A DNA stretch of 64,000 nt from Antennarius striatus (lineage: Eukaryota; Chordata; Actinopteri; Lophiiformes; Antennariidae): positions 10,568,501-10,632,500 of the forward strand of contig NC_090780.1 of assembly GCF_040054535.1 (NCBI RefSeq), given 5' to 3'. Position 1 is the first letter of the stretch, and every line of letters starts with the position of its first letter. Positions 16,259-28,692 of this stretch are shown piece after piece. The translations under genes were made by a program, and so were the position numbers. The notes under the pieces are model-generated. The model saw only the letters and a list, made by a program, of their open reading frames with translations. It had not been told where the DNA came from and made no database searches.

Positions 16259-16905
16259 CACGGAGAGGATAGACTAACTCAATGCCAGTGAGGAATATTT
16301 GGATACTGATCTAATCTTACCAATGAACTGTAAAAAAAAAAAAAATTGGTTTGGTAAAGTTGTAATTTGATGTCTTTATCAAAATAATCATGATAGAAGA
16401 AAAATAGATGATAACAAAATACGTATGGTATTCAATGCTTCTTCTGACCTCAAAATCACATGGTCCCCTAATGGGAAATGTTATTAGCTTGCTGTTATCC
16501 ATTAACAGGTGTTTGTGCATCCCCAGTGACTCACATGCAAGCAGACATCCAAATAAGGAGACACATAACCACATGAGCTTATTTTGAACAACTGTAGTGA
16601 GAACATTAAGATAAATCTCTGTAAGTCGCAGGCCTCTAATGATCTTCTGTAAATGGTGAATAGACGTTTAAATAACGCTTTCCTGTCTACTGACAACACT
16701 GCTCCACAACACAATCCTCATTCACCCGCTCAGCATTCACCCACTTCACCCACTCACCCATTTAACATTTAATCATTACAGCTGACTACTAGTAATTTAG
16801 TTTCAGTGGAAATGATTAATTAAACTTTACTTTAAGTTTTATGGGAACAAATCTGGTGGGTAAATTCATCCATGTCCACATGTTCAAAGAGGGATTGTGA
16901 ATAAC
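16259..16905. other. calml6 upstream region
   Basis: AT-rich sequence upstream of calml6, with CACCCA-type repeats near 16727-16765. No exon or known repeat was recognised. Confidence 0.45.
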
Positions 16906-17244
16906 AGAAATGTAATTTCATTCATGTCACTGTTTAATCCACTTTCGTGGGTCACGGGGGTTTACTGGAGTTTAATCCTAGCTGATTTACAGGCAAGAGG
17001 CTGGGGACACTCCAAGCACGACGCCAGTGGACAGCGATCCACACGGAAGACAAACCACCATTCACGCACAATTCGAAAAGACTAATTTACCTAAGTTGCA
17101 TGTTTCTGGATCCCAGAGAGAACCCACACAGGCACGGGAGAACATACAAAGTCCCTACAGACAAGATTCAAACCCAGAACCTTCTAGCTGTGAGGTGACA
17201 GCCCTACCCACCACGCCACCGTGCAGCTCAGAAATTTTATTTCA
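16906..17244 (-). repeat. tRNA-derived SINE-like element, old (copy 3)
   Basis: Element of about 16921-17229, flanked by imperfect 15-bp duplications (16906-16920 and 17230-17244, 13 of 15 matching). The head reads tggcgtggtgggtaggg and the B-box region is eroded (gggtttgaatct). Body blocks are shared with copies 1 and 2. The divergence and decayed duplication suggest it is older than copies 1 and 2. Confidence 0.7.
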
Positions 17245-17828
17245 AATGTCATAATTGCTTCATCATTTTGTCCAATATTGCTATTATGTCCCTAACTCAG
17301 TTATATCACCATTTTAAAGATCTAAAATTGAATTTTATATTATAGATAACACTAACATAATTAATGGTGCTGAACAAAGATCAGTATATTTTGAACATGT
17401 TATCTGTTATAATTATTTTTTGTATGTGTTAATTGTAATTTAGAAATCTAAAATTACAATGAGTAATGAATTTCAAACTGACATGTCCAAACTGAATTTC
17501 AGATGTCTAGAACCATCAGGACAATTATTCATATGAAATGATCAATTCTATTAGTAAGAGTAGATGATATCCAAGAATGACATTTCCTTAAGTGGGATTT
17601 TAATTGTTGGCTCAACAGTTTGACTATTAAAAACTATGTTGTAAATAACATTACAGCACATATTACTTAGAATATAAACCATGGTCAAAGTTAGATTATG
17701 CTTATATTAATTTGGAAAATTATTGTATTATTGTAAGACTCCTATCAGCAGGTCGATAAATCAGACAGCAAGAACATTTTGCAGTAGAAGTCATTTGTTG
17801 GAAGCAGGAGAAATAGGTAAGATAAGAG
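17245..17828. other. AT-rich intergenic stretch
   Basis: Strongly AT-rich sequence with no exon, terminal repeat or microsatellite that I can support. Confidence 0.5.
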
Positions 17829-18195
17829 CGGATCTGAGAACGCAGTGCTGCTGAGCCACAGACCTGTCAGAGTGCCTGTGTTGACCTCTGTCCACCGCTG
17901 AAAGCAGCTGGAGTTCTGGACCAAAAAGCAATGGAATTAATGGTTTTGTGAGCTCAACCATGTGCTAAAGGTGTTGTCTTGGCCTCCAAATTTCCCAGAC
18001 CTCAATCCATTCTAGCTTTGGGATATGCGGGACAAACAAGTTCTATCCATGGAAGGCTGACCTTACAACTAAAGGATGTTCAGGCTTTGCTGATGTTATT
18101 GTACTACATTCCAAAGCACACCTTCAGATGGCTTGTGGAGTCCATCCATTGATGGGTCAGGGATGTCTGGCAGCAAAAGGGTATTTATATATTAA
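17829..18195 (+). mobile_element. DDE transposase remnant (Tc1/mariner-like)
   Basis: Decayed text of a common teleost transposase: the TCCACCGCTGAAAGC block, then cctccaaatttcccagacctcaatcca (an eroded PPNFPDLNP), a decayed WD-x-DKQV-SM region, and a final segment near ggagtccatccattgatgggtcagg followed by ggcagcaaaag. Stops are frequent and the middle is deleted. The family name is from memory of this repeat. Confidence 0.5.
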
Positions 18196-18751
18196 AAACA
18201 TGCTGCAGAGCGTGTTCGTTATGATTGACCATAATTTCTTATGGAACGACACGAACACCACTGAAAATCCAGGGAATGGACATCAAGGCAGTGTCATCTT
18301 ATGAGTACCGGGGTGTTCAGCTGAACAATAAACTGGACTGGATGCACAACACAAATATACTTTACAAAAAGTGTCAGAGCAGCCTCTGCTCAGGAGATTG
18401 TGGCCTTTTAGGGTGCAGAGGGCACCCCTGATGACTTCTATGACACTCGCATGTCAGCCATTTGTTATGAGGTGGTCAGCTGGGGGAGCAGCGTCACAGC
18501 AGCTGACAGGAAGAGACTGGACAGGCTGATTGAAAAGGCCAGCTCTGTCCTTGGATGCCCCCTTGACTCAGTGGAAGTGGTGGGAGAGAGGAGGATAATG
18601 GCTAAGCTGTAGTCCATGATGGAGAATGACTCCCACCCCCTGCCGGGCACTCAAACAACACTGGAGAGACCCTAAATGTGTGAAGGAATGCTATCGCAGG
18701 TCTTTCCTTCCTGCAGCTGTCGGACTTTACAACCAGCACAGCTGCCAGTAG

Positions 18752-18752
18752 A

Positions 18753-18827
<75 letters not shown>
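18752..18827. repeat. (CA)n microsatellite
   Basis: About 76 nt of CA dinucleotide repeats with one interruption (acaaacac), inside the 3' part of the L2-like LINE. Confidence 0.95.
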
Positions 18828-18830
<3 letters not shown>

Positions 18831-18898
18831 AAGATTGCAGTGTAAATCTGTCTAGCCAGTGTAAATTTGTGAATTGCAAATTTCTTATTATGTATATT

Positions 18899-21800
18899 AC
18901 TTCTTTAATTGTTATTTAATGTAGCCGCAAGGGGGCACAAGCCAGTGTCTTATTGTGCTGGTCCCAAGCCTGGATAAATACAGAGGGTTGCGTCAGGAAG
19001 GGCATCCCGCGTAAAACTTTTGCCAAATCAAAGATGCGAATCAAACCTATGATTTCCATACCGGATCGGTCGAGGCCCGGGTTCACGACGACCGCCATCG
19101 GCGCTGTTGACCTACAGGGCGCCGGTGGAACTTGGACTACTGTTGGTCGAAGAAAGGAGAGGAGGAAAGTGCGTTCACACGAAGAAAGAGAAGAGGAGCA
19201 CCAACAGTATAGAACTGAGAGTAGGGATGTTGAATGTTGGAACTATGACAGGAAAAGGTAGAGTTGGTTGACATGATGCAGAGGAGGAAGGTAGACCTAC
19301 TGTGTGTCCAGGAGACAAGGTGGAAAGGTAGCAAGGCTAGAAGTTTAGGAGCAGGGTTCAAATTGTTCTATCATGTTGTAGATGGGAAGAGAAATGGAGT
19401 AGGAGTTATCTTGAAGGACGAGTTTGTTAGGAATGTCCTGGAGGTAAAAAGAGTGTCGGATAGAGTGATGAGTCAGAAGCTAGAAATTGAAGGTGTGATG
19501 TTCAATGTTGTTAGCGGGTATGCTCCACAGGTAGGATGTGAGCTGGAGGAGAAGGAGAAATTCTCATTGGACTTCGATGAAGTGATGCAGAGCATGCCTA
19601 GAAGTGAGAGAGTTGTCATTGGTGCAGACTTCAATGGACATGTTGGTGCAGGTAAAAGAGGTGATGAGGAAGTGATGGGCAGGTTTGGTATCCAGGACAG
19701 GAATGCAGAAGGACAGATGGTGGTTGACTTTGCAAAAAGGATGGAAATAGCTGAAGTGAATACTTTCTTCCAGAAGAGGCAGGAACATAGGGTGACCTAT
19801 AAGGGTGGTGGTAGGAGCACACAGGTAGACTACATCTTGTGTAGACGGTGTAACCTGAAGGAGATCAGTGACTGCAAAGTAGTGGTAGGTGAGAGTGTAG
19901 CCAAAAAGCATAGGATGGTGGTGTGTAGGATGACTCTGGTGGTGAGGAAGATGAAGAGGGCAAAGGCAGAGCAGAAGACGAAATGGTGGAAGCTAAAAAA
20001 GGAAGTGTTGCATGACTTTTAGGAAGGAGTTAAGACAGGCTCTGGGTGGCAAGGAGGTGCATCCAGATGACTGGACAACTACAGCTAATGTGATCAGGGA
20101 GACAGCTAGGAGAGTACTTGGTGTGTCATCTGGAAGGAAAGTAGATAAGGAGGCTTGGTGGTGGAATGAGGAGGTACAGGAGTATATACAGAGAAAGAGG
20201 TTAGCTAAGAGGAAGTGGTCAACTCAGAGGACTGAGGAGAGTAGACAGGAGTACAGGGAGATGCAGCGTAAGGTGAAGGTAGAGGTAGCAAAGGCCAAAC
20301 AAGGGGCTTATGATGACTTGTATGCTAGGTTGGACAGTAAGGAGAGAGAGACTGATCCATACAGGTTGGCAAGACAAAGACAGAGATAGGAAGGACATGC
20401 AGCAGGTTAGGGTGATTAAGGATAGGGATGGAAGTCTATTGACAGGTGCCAGTAGTGTGATGGGAAGGCGGAAAGAGTAATTTGAAAAGTTGATGAATGT
20501 GGAAAATGAGAGAGAACAAAGACTAGAAGAGGTAACTGTTGTGGACCAGTATGTAGCAAAGATTAGTCAGGATAAAGTGAGGAGGGCACTGAAGAGGATG
20601 AAGAGTGGAAAGGCAGTCACTCCTGATGATATAAGTTTCTAGGAGAGGTGGCAGTAGAGTTTCTGACTAGATCTGAGAAGATGCCTGAGGAATGGAGGAG
20701 AAGTGTGCTGGTGCCCATTTTTAAGAACAAGGGAGATGCGCAGAGTTGTGGCAACTACAGAGGAATAAAGCTGACAAGCCATACAATGACGTTATGGGAA
20801 AGAGTAGTGGAAGCTAGACTGAGGGCAGAAGTGAACATTTGTGAGCAGCAGTATGGTTTCATGCCAAAAAAGAGTTCTACAGATGCAGTATTTGCTTTGA
20901 GGATGTTGATAGAGAAGTACAGAGAAGGCCAAATGGAGCTGCATTGTGTTTTTGTAGATCTGGAGAAAGCTTATGACACGGTGCCCAGAGAGGAACTGTG
21001 GTATTGTATGAGGAGAAGTATGTTAGAGCGGTGCAGAACATGTATGAGGACTGTAAGACAGTGGTGAGGTGTGCTGTAGTTGTGACAGAGGAGTTCAAGG
21101 TGGAGGTGGGACTGCATCAGGGATCAGCTCTGAGCCCCTTCTTGTTTGCTATGGTGATGGACAGACTGACAGGCGAGGTTAGACAGGAATCTCCATGGAC
21201 TATGATCCCAAAAGCTGTTGAGTCGATCCACTGGACGTTAAGAAAGTTCTTGAAGACGTTTCATCTCTCATCCAAGAGACTTCTTCAGTCCTTGGATCGA
21301 CTCACAGCTTTTGGGATAACCATGACCTAGATGACTGAGAACCTACACAGACATCGTGAATTATGATGTTTGCAGATGACATTGTGATCTGCATTGAGAG
21401 CAGGGAAGAGGTGGAGGAGAAGCTAGAGAGGTGGAGGTTTATTCTGGAAAGGAGAGGAATCAAGGTTAGCCGCAGTAGGACAGAGTACATGTGTGTGAAT
21501 GAGAGGGACCCAAGTGGAAGAGTGAGGTTACAGGAAGAAGAGATAAAAATGGTGGAGGATTTTAAGTACTCAGGGTCAACAGTCCAGAGCAATGAAGAGT
21601 GTGGAAAAGAGATGAAGAAGCGTGTACAGGCAGGATGGAACAGGTGGAGGAAAGTGTCAGGTGTGATGTGTGATAGAAGAGTTTCAGCTAAAATGAAAGG
21701 AAAGGTGTACAAAACTGTGGTGAGACCAGCGATGTTGTTTGGTCTAGAGACAGTGTCACTGAGGAAAAGACAGGAGACAGAGCTGGAGGTAGCAGAGATG

Positions 21801-22172
21801 AAGATGCTGAGGTTCTCTCTGGGAGTGACCAGGATGGATAGGATCAGGAATGAGTATATCAGAGGGACAGCACATGTTAGAGGTTTTGGAGATAAAGTCA
21901 GAGAGGCCAGACTGAGATGGTTTGGACATGTCCAGAGGAGAGATAGTGAATATATTGGTAGAAGGATGCTGAGTTTTGAACTGCCAGGCAGGAGGCCTAG
22001 AGAAAAACCAAAGAGGAGGTTTATGGATGTAATGAGGGAAGACATAAAGGTAGTTGGTGTGAGAGAAGAGGATGCAAAGGACAGGGCTAGATAGAGGCAA
22101 TTGATTCGCTGTGGCGACCCCTGAAGGGAAAAGCCGAAAGGAAAAGAAGAAGACTTCTTTAATTATTATTTA
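18899..22172 (+). mobile_element. RTE LINE, nearly full length, with 20-bp target duplication
   Basis: Element 18919-22152 (about 3.2 kb) between 20-bp duplications at 18899-18918 and 22153-22172 (19 of 20 identical). The 5' part is a leader of about 330 nt. Then comes the APE-type endonuclease: MLNVGTMTG-like start, LLCVQETRWKGSK (19300-19335), VIGADFNGHVGAGK (19615-19655), VDYILCRRC (19830). Next are the connector (KWWKLKKEVL), reverse transcriptase motifs (NYRGIKLTSHTMTLWERV, QQYGFMPKKSSTDAVFALR, CVFVDLEKAYDTVPREELW, GLHQGSALSPFLFAMVMDRL, MMFADDIVICIE) and the C-terminal region ending RRPREKPKRRFMDV. It ends in the gacccctgaagggaaaagc tail. Frame breaks occur near 19260, 20020, 20390, 20640 and 21025. 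A 155-nt insertion at 21207-21361 sits just before the catalytic FADD, so this copy is inactive. Confidence 0.88.
21201..21367. mobile_element. foldback insertion inside the RTE reverse-transcriptase region
   Basis: The RTE reading SPWTM|MFADDIV is interrupted by 21207-21361, flanked by a 6-bp repeat tatgat (21201-21206, 21362-21367). The insert has inverted arms: atcccaaaagctgttgagtc at the left and its near-complement ending cacagcttttgggat at the right (to 21316), with a one-nucleotide indel. Between them is ctctcatccaagag and cttcttcagt, a phrase also found at 45.2 kb and 48.8 kb. I recall this phrase from 3' flanks of Penelope-like elements in fish. Confidence 0.6.
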
Positions 22173-22407
22173 TCTAATAACTTTTCTACTTTGTATTATT
22201 CTTATTATTTATCTTATTTGCCAAGTGTTTCTTCTACTCTTCATTTCTCTGACTACATCTGATACTACCGCTGTAATAGTGGATATTTCTCCAATGTGGG
22301 ATAAATAGAGGTATATCTTGTCTCATCTTAGTGGTGTGGTCAGGTACTCTTAGTGATCATTTAACAAATGACAAAGGGATACCTATCACCCCTAAATGTG
22401 CTTGGAG

Positions 22408-22587
22408 TTAAGTGGCATTCATCTTCCGGTTCTGCAGGGTACTGTTCACGGTGAAACAGTCATCAGTGAAGATGTAGCCTAAGGACATCCACTTCTTTGC
22501 CTTCCTGTGACTCTTCCAGTCTCTGTATTTCTGTTGCAACCTGCTGATGACATTCTGGGCCACTTTAAGCACAGTGGCCTCTTCTGT
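22408..22587 (-). CDS. unidentified terminal coding exon
   Basis: A minus-strand exon with a strong acceptor (ctgttttcag before 22587), 59 codons in phase 0 and a TAA at 22408-22410. It encodes TEEATVLKVAQNVISRLQQ, a basic stretch (YRDWKSHRKAKKW) and SLGYIFTDDCFTVNSTLQNR, ending KMNAT. The first half is predicted helical and amphipathic. I do not recognise the family. No upstream exon could be supported between it and the gnb1 promoter at about 23.2 kb, so it may be a last exon whose partners are short or diverged, or an orphaned exon or pseudogene. The codons look ordinary and the frame is clean, which argues against random sequence. Confidence 0.4.
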   Translation of the reverse strand, partial: TEEATVLKVAQNVISRLQQKYRDWKSHRKAKKWMSLGYIFTDDCFTVNSTLQNRKMNAT

Positions 22588-23209
22588 CTGAAAACATCCT
22601 GTTTGAAGCGAACCAGGAAATGTATTGATCATTCATGTATCATTAAAATATAGCAAAATACAGAAAATAAAAAAAACCATTTATTTTGCCAAAAGGCTCA
22701 TTGGTAGATAACAGGAAGTTGTGCTAAAGTACTGAAACTGAACACTTGAACGTGTGCATTCAAATTTCAGAGACTAAGTTCACCTCTAAAAGTCTAAAAG
22801 TTAGGGTGCATGTGCATGCAGTGTGTGCATATAGTACATTTTCACCAGCGGAAGATTATAGGACTGATAACTTCTACATGCAAAAGTGGATGGTATAAGT
22901 TCAGGAAACAGATGAAATTAGACTAGAAAATGAGATACTGTTGTGATTCATAAACTCCTATATTCTGTGTTTCTTGAGTATACATATGAGAATGCCTGTG
23001 ACTGACAGTAATACACTACTGTACTTCCTATTTAGTGAACCACTTTGGGGCCCTATTCACTGACTGCCTCAGCCTTTAAAGTAGCCTGGCTTGCAAATAA
23101 AAAACAAACAAATTCCGAGGATTCTTGTCGCTTCATTTCGATCGCCCATATAAACCCTAAAATCCCTGAATGTGATTGATTACGTTATCATATTCAACTA
23201 TCGCTAGAC
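22588..23209. other. intergenic, no feature recognised
   Basis: AT-rich sequence between the unidentified exon and the gnb1 CpG-rich promoter region. I searched the minus strand for exons that could join 22408-22587 and found none convincing. Confidence 0.4.
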
Positions 23210-23667
23210 AAACAGCGATCGATCGAAGCCGCGGAGGCGCGGGGTTTCCCAGCGCCGACTGCAGGGTTACCGCGCCCTTGTCGTCGTTTGATGGCCGGAC
23301 CGGTGTGCTACCACAGAAAGGGCAGATGTTAAGTCTGGCAAAAGGGATACAGTAGGCTGTCTTGTTGAATGAGGTATAGTGGCTTTGACAATTTAGCTTT
23401 TTTTTTTTCTTCTGCCGAGGCTGTTTTCAGTGCAAGGCTAGTGGGTGTGATTTCCCCCTCCCCTCTCCGGCTGGTTCGCTGATGTTGTCAGGCTGTTGAG
23501 CCGTAGCCTGCGTGTGGACAGGGCTGCTCCTCGGAAATCTACCGCTAGCTGGCTAGCTAGTTAAGGAGGCTAGCGTTGTGCTGTTCGTTGATGCGTGAAT
23601 CGGAGGGTTTACGCCGTCTTGTTTTTCTGTCAATGCCAAACGCCAAAACGCACGCAAATTGAATCAG
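23210..23667 (+). promoter_or_regulatory. gnb1 promoter and first noncoding exon (CpG-rich)
   Basis: A sharp rise in CpG content (gatcgatcgaagccgcggag onwards) against AT-rich flanks. It ends with a good splice donor, atcag|gtaagg, at 23667/23668. This fits a housekeeping CpG-island promoter with a 5'UTR exon 1 spliced to the coding exon at 29089. The transcription start was not located. Confidence 0.6.
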
Positions 23668-25706
23668 GTAAGGGGACATGAGATGATGTTCATGCAGCTT
23701 CATGGTTTTGTCGGTAAATGTCATGGTGTTTGGCAATGAATTTTGGCGAAATTTAACTACGGAGGTGGGGTAGCGACAGCTAGCTTCCTAGCCATTTGGG
23801 TTGCTGTGATTAAGTAACGCTAGATTGGCTATTTTATAAGCAAATACAGTTATGTATGTAATATATACAGAAGTGATTCCAGGAGCCCCCTTTTTTAAAC
23901 AATGTGTGCAATGATTTTCACATTTCTCTCCAGCTAAACTGCCTTACTCTTTCAGTCAAATGAGTTAGGTTAACCACTTGTTTTAATGTGAGCGAGAACC
24001 TCTGGCTGCCATTGAGGAACGTAGCCATGAATGTTAGCCAGAGAGGCTTGATCTCAGTGCTGGCCCAGAGGAGCTGATTCCGGCCTAAAGTACAATACTG
24101 CAATGGGGCCAAAGAACTGGTTAGATAGTAATAAAAAATATTATAGACAGGAATTAATTTAAGCACACTAGGCATTTCACAGTCCGTGCTGGGTTTTTTG
24201 TTCGAAACATTAGAAAACATTCATATGAAGTGATGATGAACTGGATTGGGCTAGAAAATAAATGTCCCGTTAACATATTAACCTGAATATGGTTATTATA
24301 AGCAACAGAAGAGCAGTCGGCGCAGCTGGTCACCTGAAACTGTACGTAAATGTATGTTTATGAATAATATTGTGGTCACACATTATCGACGTCAGTTGCT
24401 GTAGCCGCGTTAACACCCTTTTTCAAGCCTAACTAATAAGTTAGCACATTTGCAGCTTTCCTGCAACGACATGGCCGCGCCGGTGTTACGCCCTTAACTC
24501 GGGTTAGTAATCCGCATTTTGTGCTGTCAGTCACCTAAATGGAAGCCATAAAGCAACGACTGCTAAGTATTTATCTATTTTAAAGAAGACTTGTGTGTTT
24601 TTGCATGTTTTGCTTCCTGGAGTTAAACAGGCCATCACCGCCCGACCTTGCAATTTTTACATTCTCCTATCCACTGCAGGATAAGAGCCAAATAAGTATA
24701 TCTGTACGTCGTAATCAAATCAACTGTGCACTGTCGGATTTAACGAGATTGTAAGCATGCAAGTAAGTGGATTTCTGGAAGTCGTCTCTCGGTATACCTA
24801 ATGTGTTGGCTTAAATGCTAACTACATAGCACGCCATGTCTCGTTTATGTCGGAAGCGCTGTTTAGTCTACACAGAGTTGTCTCTGGTTACGTTTTAGCT
24901 ATTGGCTATTTGAATTAGCAGGGATTCAGCCGATACATTATTTGGTCTATTCTTCCTTGTTCATCGGACTTTGTCAAAGAAGTGGAATCCTCGACGTGAA
25001 CGAGTTTGTTAGCTCTCGTGAATACTAGCATTGCCCTGATTCCAGGCCGACATCGTCAAGCCTGTTAGCAGGCGAACAACCAGACAGCAGATGCAAGATG
25101 GCGTTTAGCCGCAATTTCTCAGATTTCCATCAGTGCAAATCACATTATCATTACACTGGGTATCTTCACATCAATGTAAAAAATCTGACAGAAATGCTTA
25201 AATGCAAAGTTATCTGTCTCAGTATTTTGACGAATTATGGAGTTTCAACTTATTTCCTACCCAACTTTGTGGAGACTCCCTGACCCATCCTTGTAAATTC
25301 ACCGTAATGTATTTATAAGGCAAAAAAACAACAACTCATCATGTTATATTTGTTCAGCAAAATTTTTAAATAAGTTTCTATTTACTTGCCCACTGTCAAA
25401 TGTGCAGTTTTTAGAGTTGTCTAGATATTGTGGTTATTAGTACATGGGAAAAGTTTTGACTGTTTTAACATATCTCTGCAGCTTACTTTGGTAAAGCACA
25501 AATGCAAAATTTGCAATACGGTAAACCAAATGCGTATGTAAATGATTAAGCGTTTTTGTGGCCAGTTAAGTAGCCTTTCAGTAAGGCGCAAGACACATTT
25601 GCATTCACACTGCCAAAAGAATGTGGTTTCAGTGATCCGATCTTGACTATGGCTTGAATCTTCAGTCTTGAATCTTCGATCTTCAGTCAATCTTCACTTG
25701 TCAACT

Positions 25707-25757
25707 AACCGAGTGACTTTGTAATTTCCCCTTGCGGGGATCAATAAAGTATACTTC
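25707..25757 (+). repeat. L2-type LINE 3'-end scrap
   Basis: The phrase tttgtaatttccccttgcgg followed by ggatcaataaagtat is the terminal motif of the L2/Rex-type LINE and SINE tails in fish. No coding part remains. Confidence 0.55.
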
Positions 25758-28330
25758 TTCAGATCACCAAGATGTTAATTCCAGGTCTGAGCTAGGCTTA
25801 GCACATAGTCTAAAACAACTTTCTAATATCCATTCAAATACAATGCAAACAAGCCTACAGTTGTAGGCAAATCATAGCACTGCACACATTGTCACACAAA
25901 AAAAAATTCAGTTATTGACATACATGTTATACAAACTTGTGCACAGATATTACATGAAGAATATAGTGAGTGTTTATTTCTTTGTAGTTTGTCATGTAGT
26001 GTCTTTGTTAATTTGGTTACATTGTGCAACCAAAATTCTGCTACTATGTCTAGTGTGTTTTATAATGTTAGAATTACTAAAAATGCAGCGTCATTGTTGC
26101 TTATTTTTGAGCTTGGTATGAAATGCATAGCATCTGGTTAGATTGGACAATTAGAGGAGGAGATTGCATTAAGATAGTAATTTTACTGGCAATTTGTAAA
26201 TCCAGGCACTTCTTGTAGGCGTGTGGTGTGTAAAAGAATTAAGATTAAACTCATCCTTTTATGATTAGGAAAACATTTCTAATGCTTGAACTGGCTTTGC
26301 CAGCTGTTTATGTTGGTGAGCATGGATGGGATTAGCGACTCATTGACTGAGGGTTTTAGCTTTTAGGATTAGAGTTGCTCAGTGATATTGCTGGTTATGT
26401 CCTTTTCTATGATCCAGCTTTAAACCTATGAAGCATTGCATTATCACCATTATACTGGAAATATCTTTTTAAAAACATGTACGCTACTGCAGAGATGATT
26501 AGTTCAAATGGGAATGCAGAAGACACTTTAAAAGAAACGAGAACCAAATGCCCTTAAGGAACTTTAAAACAGCCAGCGATCTATAACTCCAGGCTGTTTG
26601 CAGCTGCTCTTTGTTTATCATGCAGTCAGCTGACCCTGATCAGGCCCTTGGAAAGTAGAAGCAATGAGGGAGAGGAACTCCTTAAGCATCCAGAGGTCAA
26701 TGAGGGCAAAACTTTACTTATTAGGGAGATTTTAAAATTTGGATATAGTAGACAACACGCTAGTCCATTTGATTATCATTTACATTTTTTAATTTTGATT
26801 TTTCTTTTCATAGATATGAAATATCAGAAAGCTAATTGCTGCAAGTAAACTTAGTTTGGGAAATGCAATTCTTAAAAAGAAGTGTAATTTCTCTGTCTTT
26901 ATTTCATTTCGACAAAAATGTGACCATGTTTTGGAATATCAAAAATATTGGATATTTTCAAGGTGACTGGCAATCTATACCTGGGTGATATTGTGTAATT
27001 ACATTCCATCACATATTTATCTGTGGATTAGTAAGTGTAAGAGGATAACCTATGTTTTAAAAAGGTCAGCCAATCCGAGGACCTAAAGGTTAATGTTGGG
27101 CAGATGAGATTTTTGTCTTGTCCTGGAATTCCCAGTGAGACAGGCTCACTCCAAAATTCAACAGGTAAGGCAGCTGGGAAAGTTGTTCAGAATTACATTT
27201 AATACCTATAATTGAAGCTAATTAGGTGTGCTGCTGACATTTGTCCTGTGTTTTAATGATGTGTTTAGAGCTGTGGCATGCATGAAATAGAAAAGTTTGT
27301 TCTTCACCTCTCTAAAGATGCGAGGGACAATTTGCCATTCCACTCATCTTGATTTAAGATTTTCTACTTGAAGAGTTATTAAGGTTGTTAAAAGTATTGA
27401 TAGTTTTGAGATGTTTTTAAAAAATTATATTCACATCTGATTATCGGAAATACCAAAGCTGTTAAAATCAGATTTACAGTCAGATTTCAAACCAAGGCTG
27501 ACATCAACATAGTTACAAATGTGTTTGTGTTCAGAGACTTTTTCGAACCTGCTGCACTTCACTAATTAGAGATTGTGTTCAAATGCATTTTTCTTGAAAT
27601 TTAAAATTCTGATACGTAACATCTGTACTTAAAATAGTTTCTGGTTTGTAATCTTCCTATGAGAGATAAAATATCTCAATATACTTGACTGTTGGAAATA
27701 GGAGTGTAACTAATCATAGTGAAAGTTAATTTTTGTGCGTGTATAAATAACATTTTGTCTTTTTTATTAGTACAAATCATCTGTGCTATTTCAAACACAC
27801 ACACAAAAAAATTTCTGCTCATGTACTTCTGTTTTGCCCACACTGCATTAAGATAGAAAGTGTATCCTTTGACAACTAAAATGTCACTCCACACACCAAT
27901 TGGTTAGTTCCTTTAGATAAAGCTCCTTTAGATAAAGCTATCTGTTTCCAAAGTTAATGTAACTACTAATTACATCTCAAATGATAATGTGCTGTATTAG
28001 TTGATTGTTGCAACTGCATCATAAAAAGTTTTTATTACTTCAGGAGTTGTCTGGCATTAATGTTTTCAAACTTATTTTTAATGTCATAGCACAAATCTTG
28101 TCAGCACTGGATTTTTTTTTAATCTTAGTCAAAATCTTCCATTTTAGTTACGATAGTATTTTTTCTCTCCGTAATTGCCTGAAAAATCATATTCCAATGT
28201 TGTCTTCCATGCAATGAAGTCATTATGCCCAGTCTTTTGTTTTTTGTTTTGCATGCTTCAAATGGACTATTGAAATGACCGGTTAAAATAATACATCGAG
28301 TTTCATACATGTGGCTTGATGTACAGTAAT

Positions 28331-28692
28331 CCCTCGCACATTCGTGCATCAACACACACGACTTCACCTCATCGCAGATTTTTAATAGGTAGTCATGTGA
28401 TACCGTACGTGCATTCTATTGGTTGATGGCCTCCAGGAGTGCAACTATGTTTTGTGAGTCTCAGAACTCGGCGTACTTCTGTCAGACACAAAAGTGCTTT
28501 AAACAGTCGATAAGAGTGTGGAAAAAGGTAATACAGATAGGTGGTTTAATATCAGTATGGGGAGGGTTCATAAACGTTTAGATTACCGCAAGTACGGTAA
28601 TAAGATGAATAGTTTGTTGCTATGTTGCGGAATTTGTTATTCATGTGTGGTCCGTGGAATGTATTAATCGTGAGTAAGGAGGGCGCACTGTA
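28331..28692. mobile_element. MITE with TA duplication (copy 1)
   Basis: Starts ta|cagtaatccctcg and ends gagggcgcactg|ta: short imperfect inverted ends flanked by TA, as in Tc1/mariner-type MITEs. The inner sequence (cgcagatttttaataggtag, atcagtatggg, agggttcataaa) is shared with the copy at 30936-31250. It has no coding capacity. It lies in gnb1 intron 1. Confidence 0.65.

Larger units (their letters stand above)
18216..22330 (+). mobile_element. L2-like LINE 3' end, split by a nested RTE insertion
   Basis: Two halves of one element. 18216-18918 encodes the end of ORF2 (TPLKIQGMDIKAVSSYEY, GVQLNNKLDWMHNTN, then on other frames WGSSVTAADRKRLDRLI, ASSVLGCPLDSVEVV, RRSFLPAAVGLYNQH), broken by frameshifts. 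After a (CA)n tract it enters its 3'UTR. The UTR resumes at 22153 and reaches the typical L2-type terminus (tttctccaatgtgggataaa, then TATCTTGTCTCATCTTA). The break is a 3.2-kb RTE insertion flanked by a target duplication, so this L2 is the older element. Confidence 0.75.

Noticed and set aside
18602-18832. 76-codon Cys/Val repeat protein
   Set aside because: It is just translation of the (CA)n microsatellite.
21302-22045. Long minus-strand open frame (247 codons)
   Set aside because: It is the antisense of the RTE LINE C-terminal region. The sense strand carries the recognisable protein.
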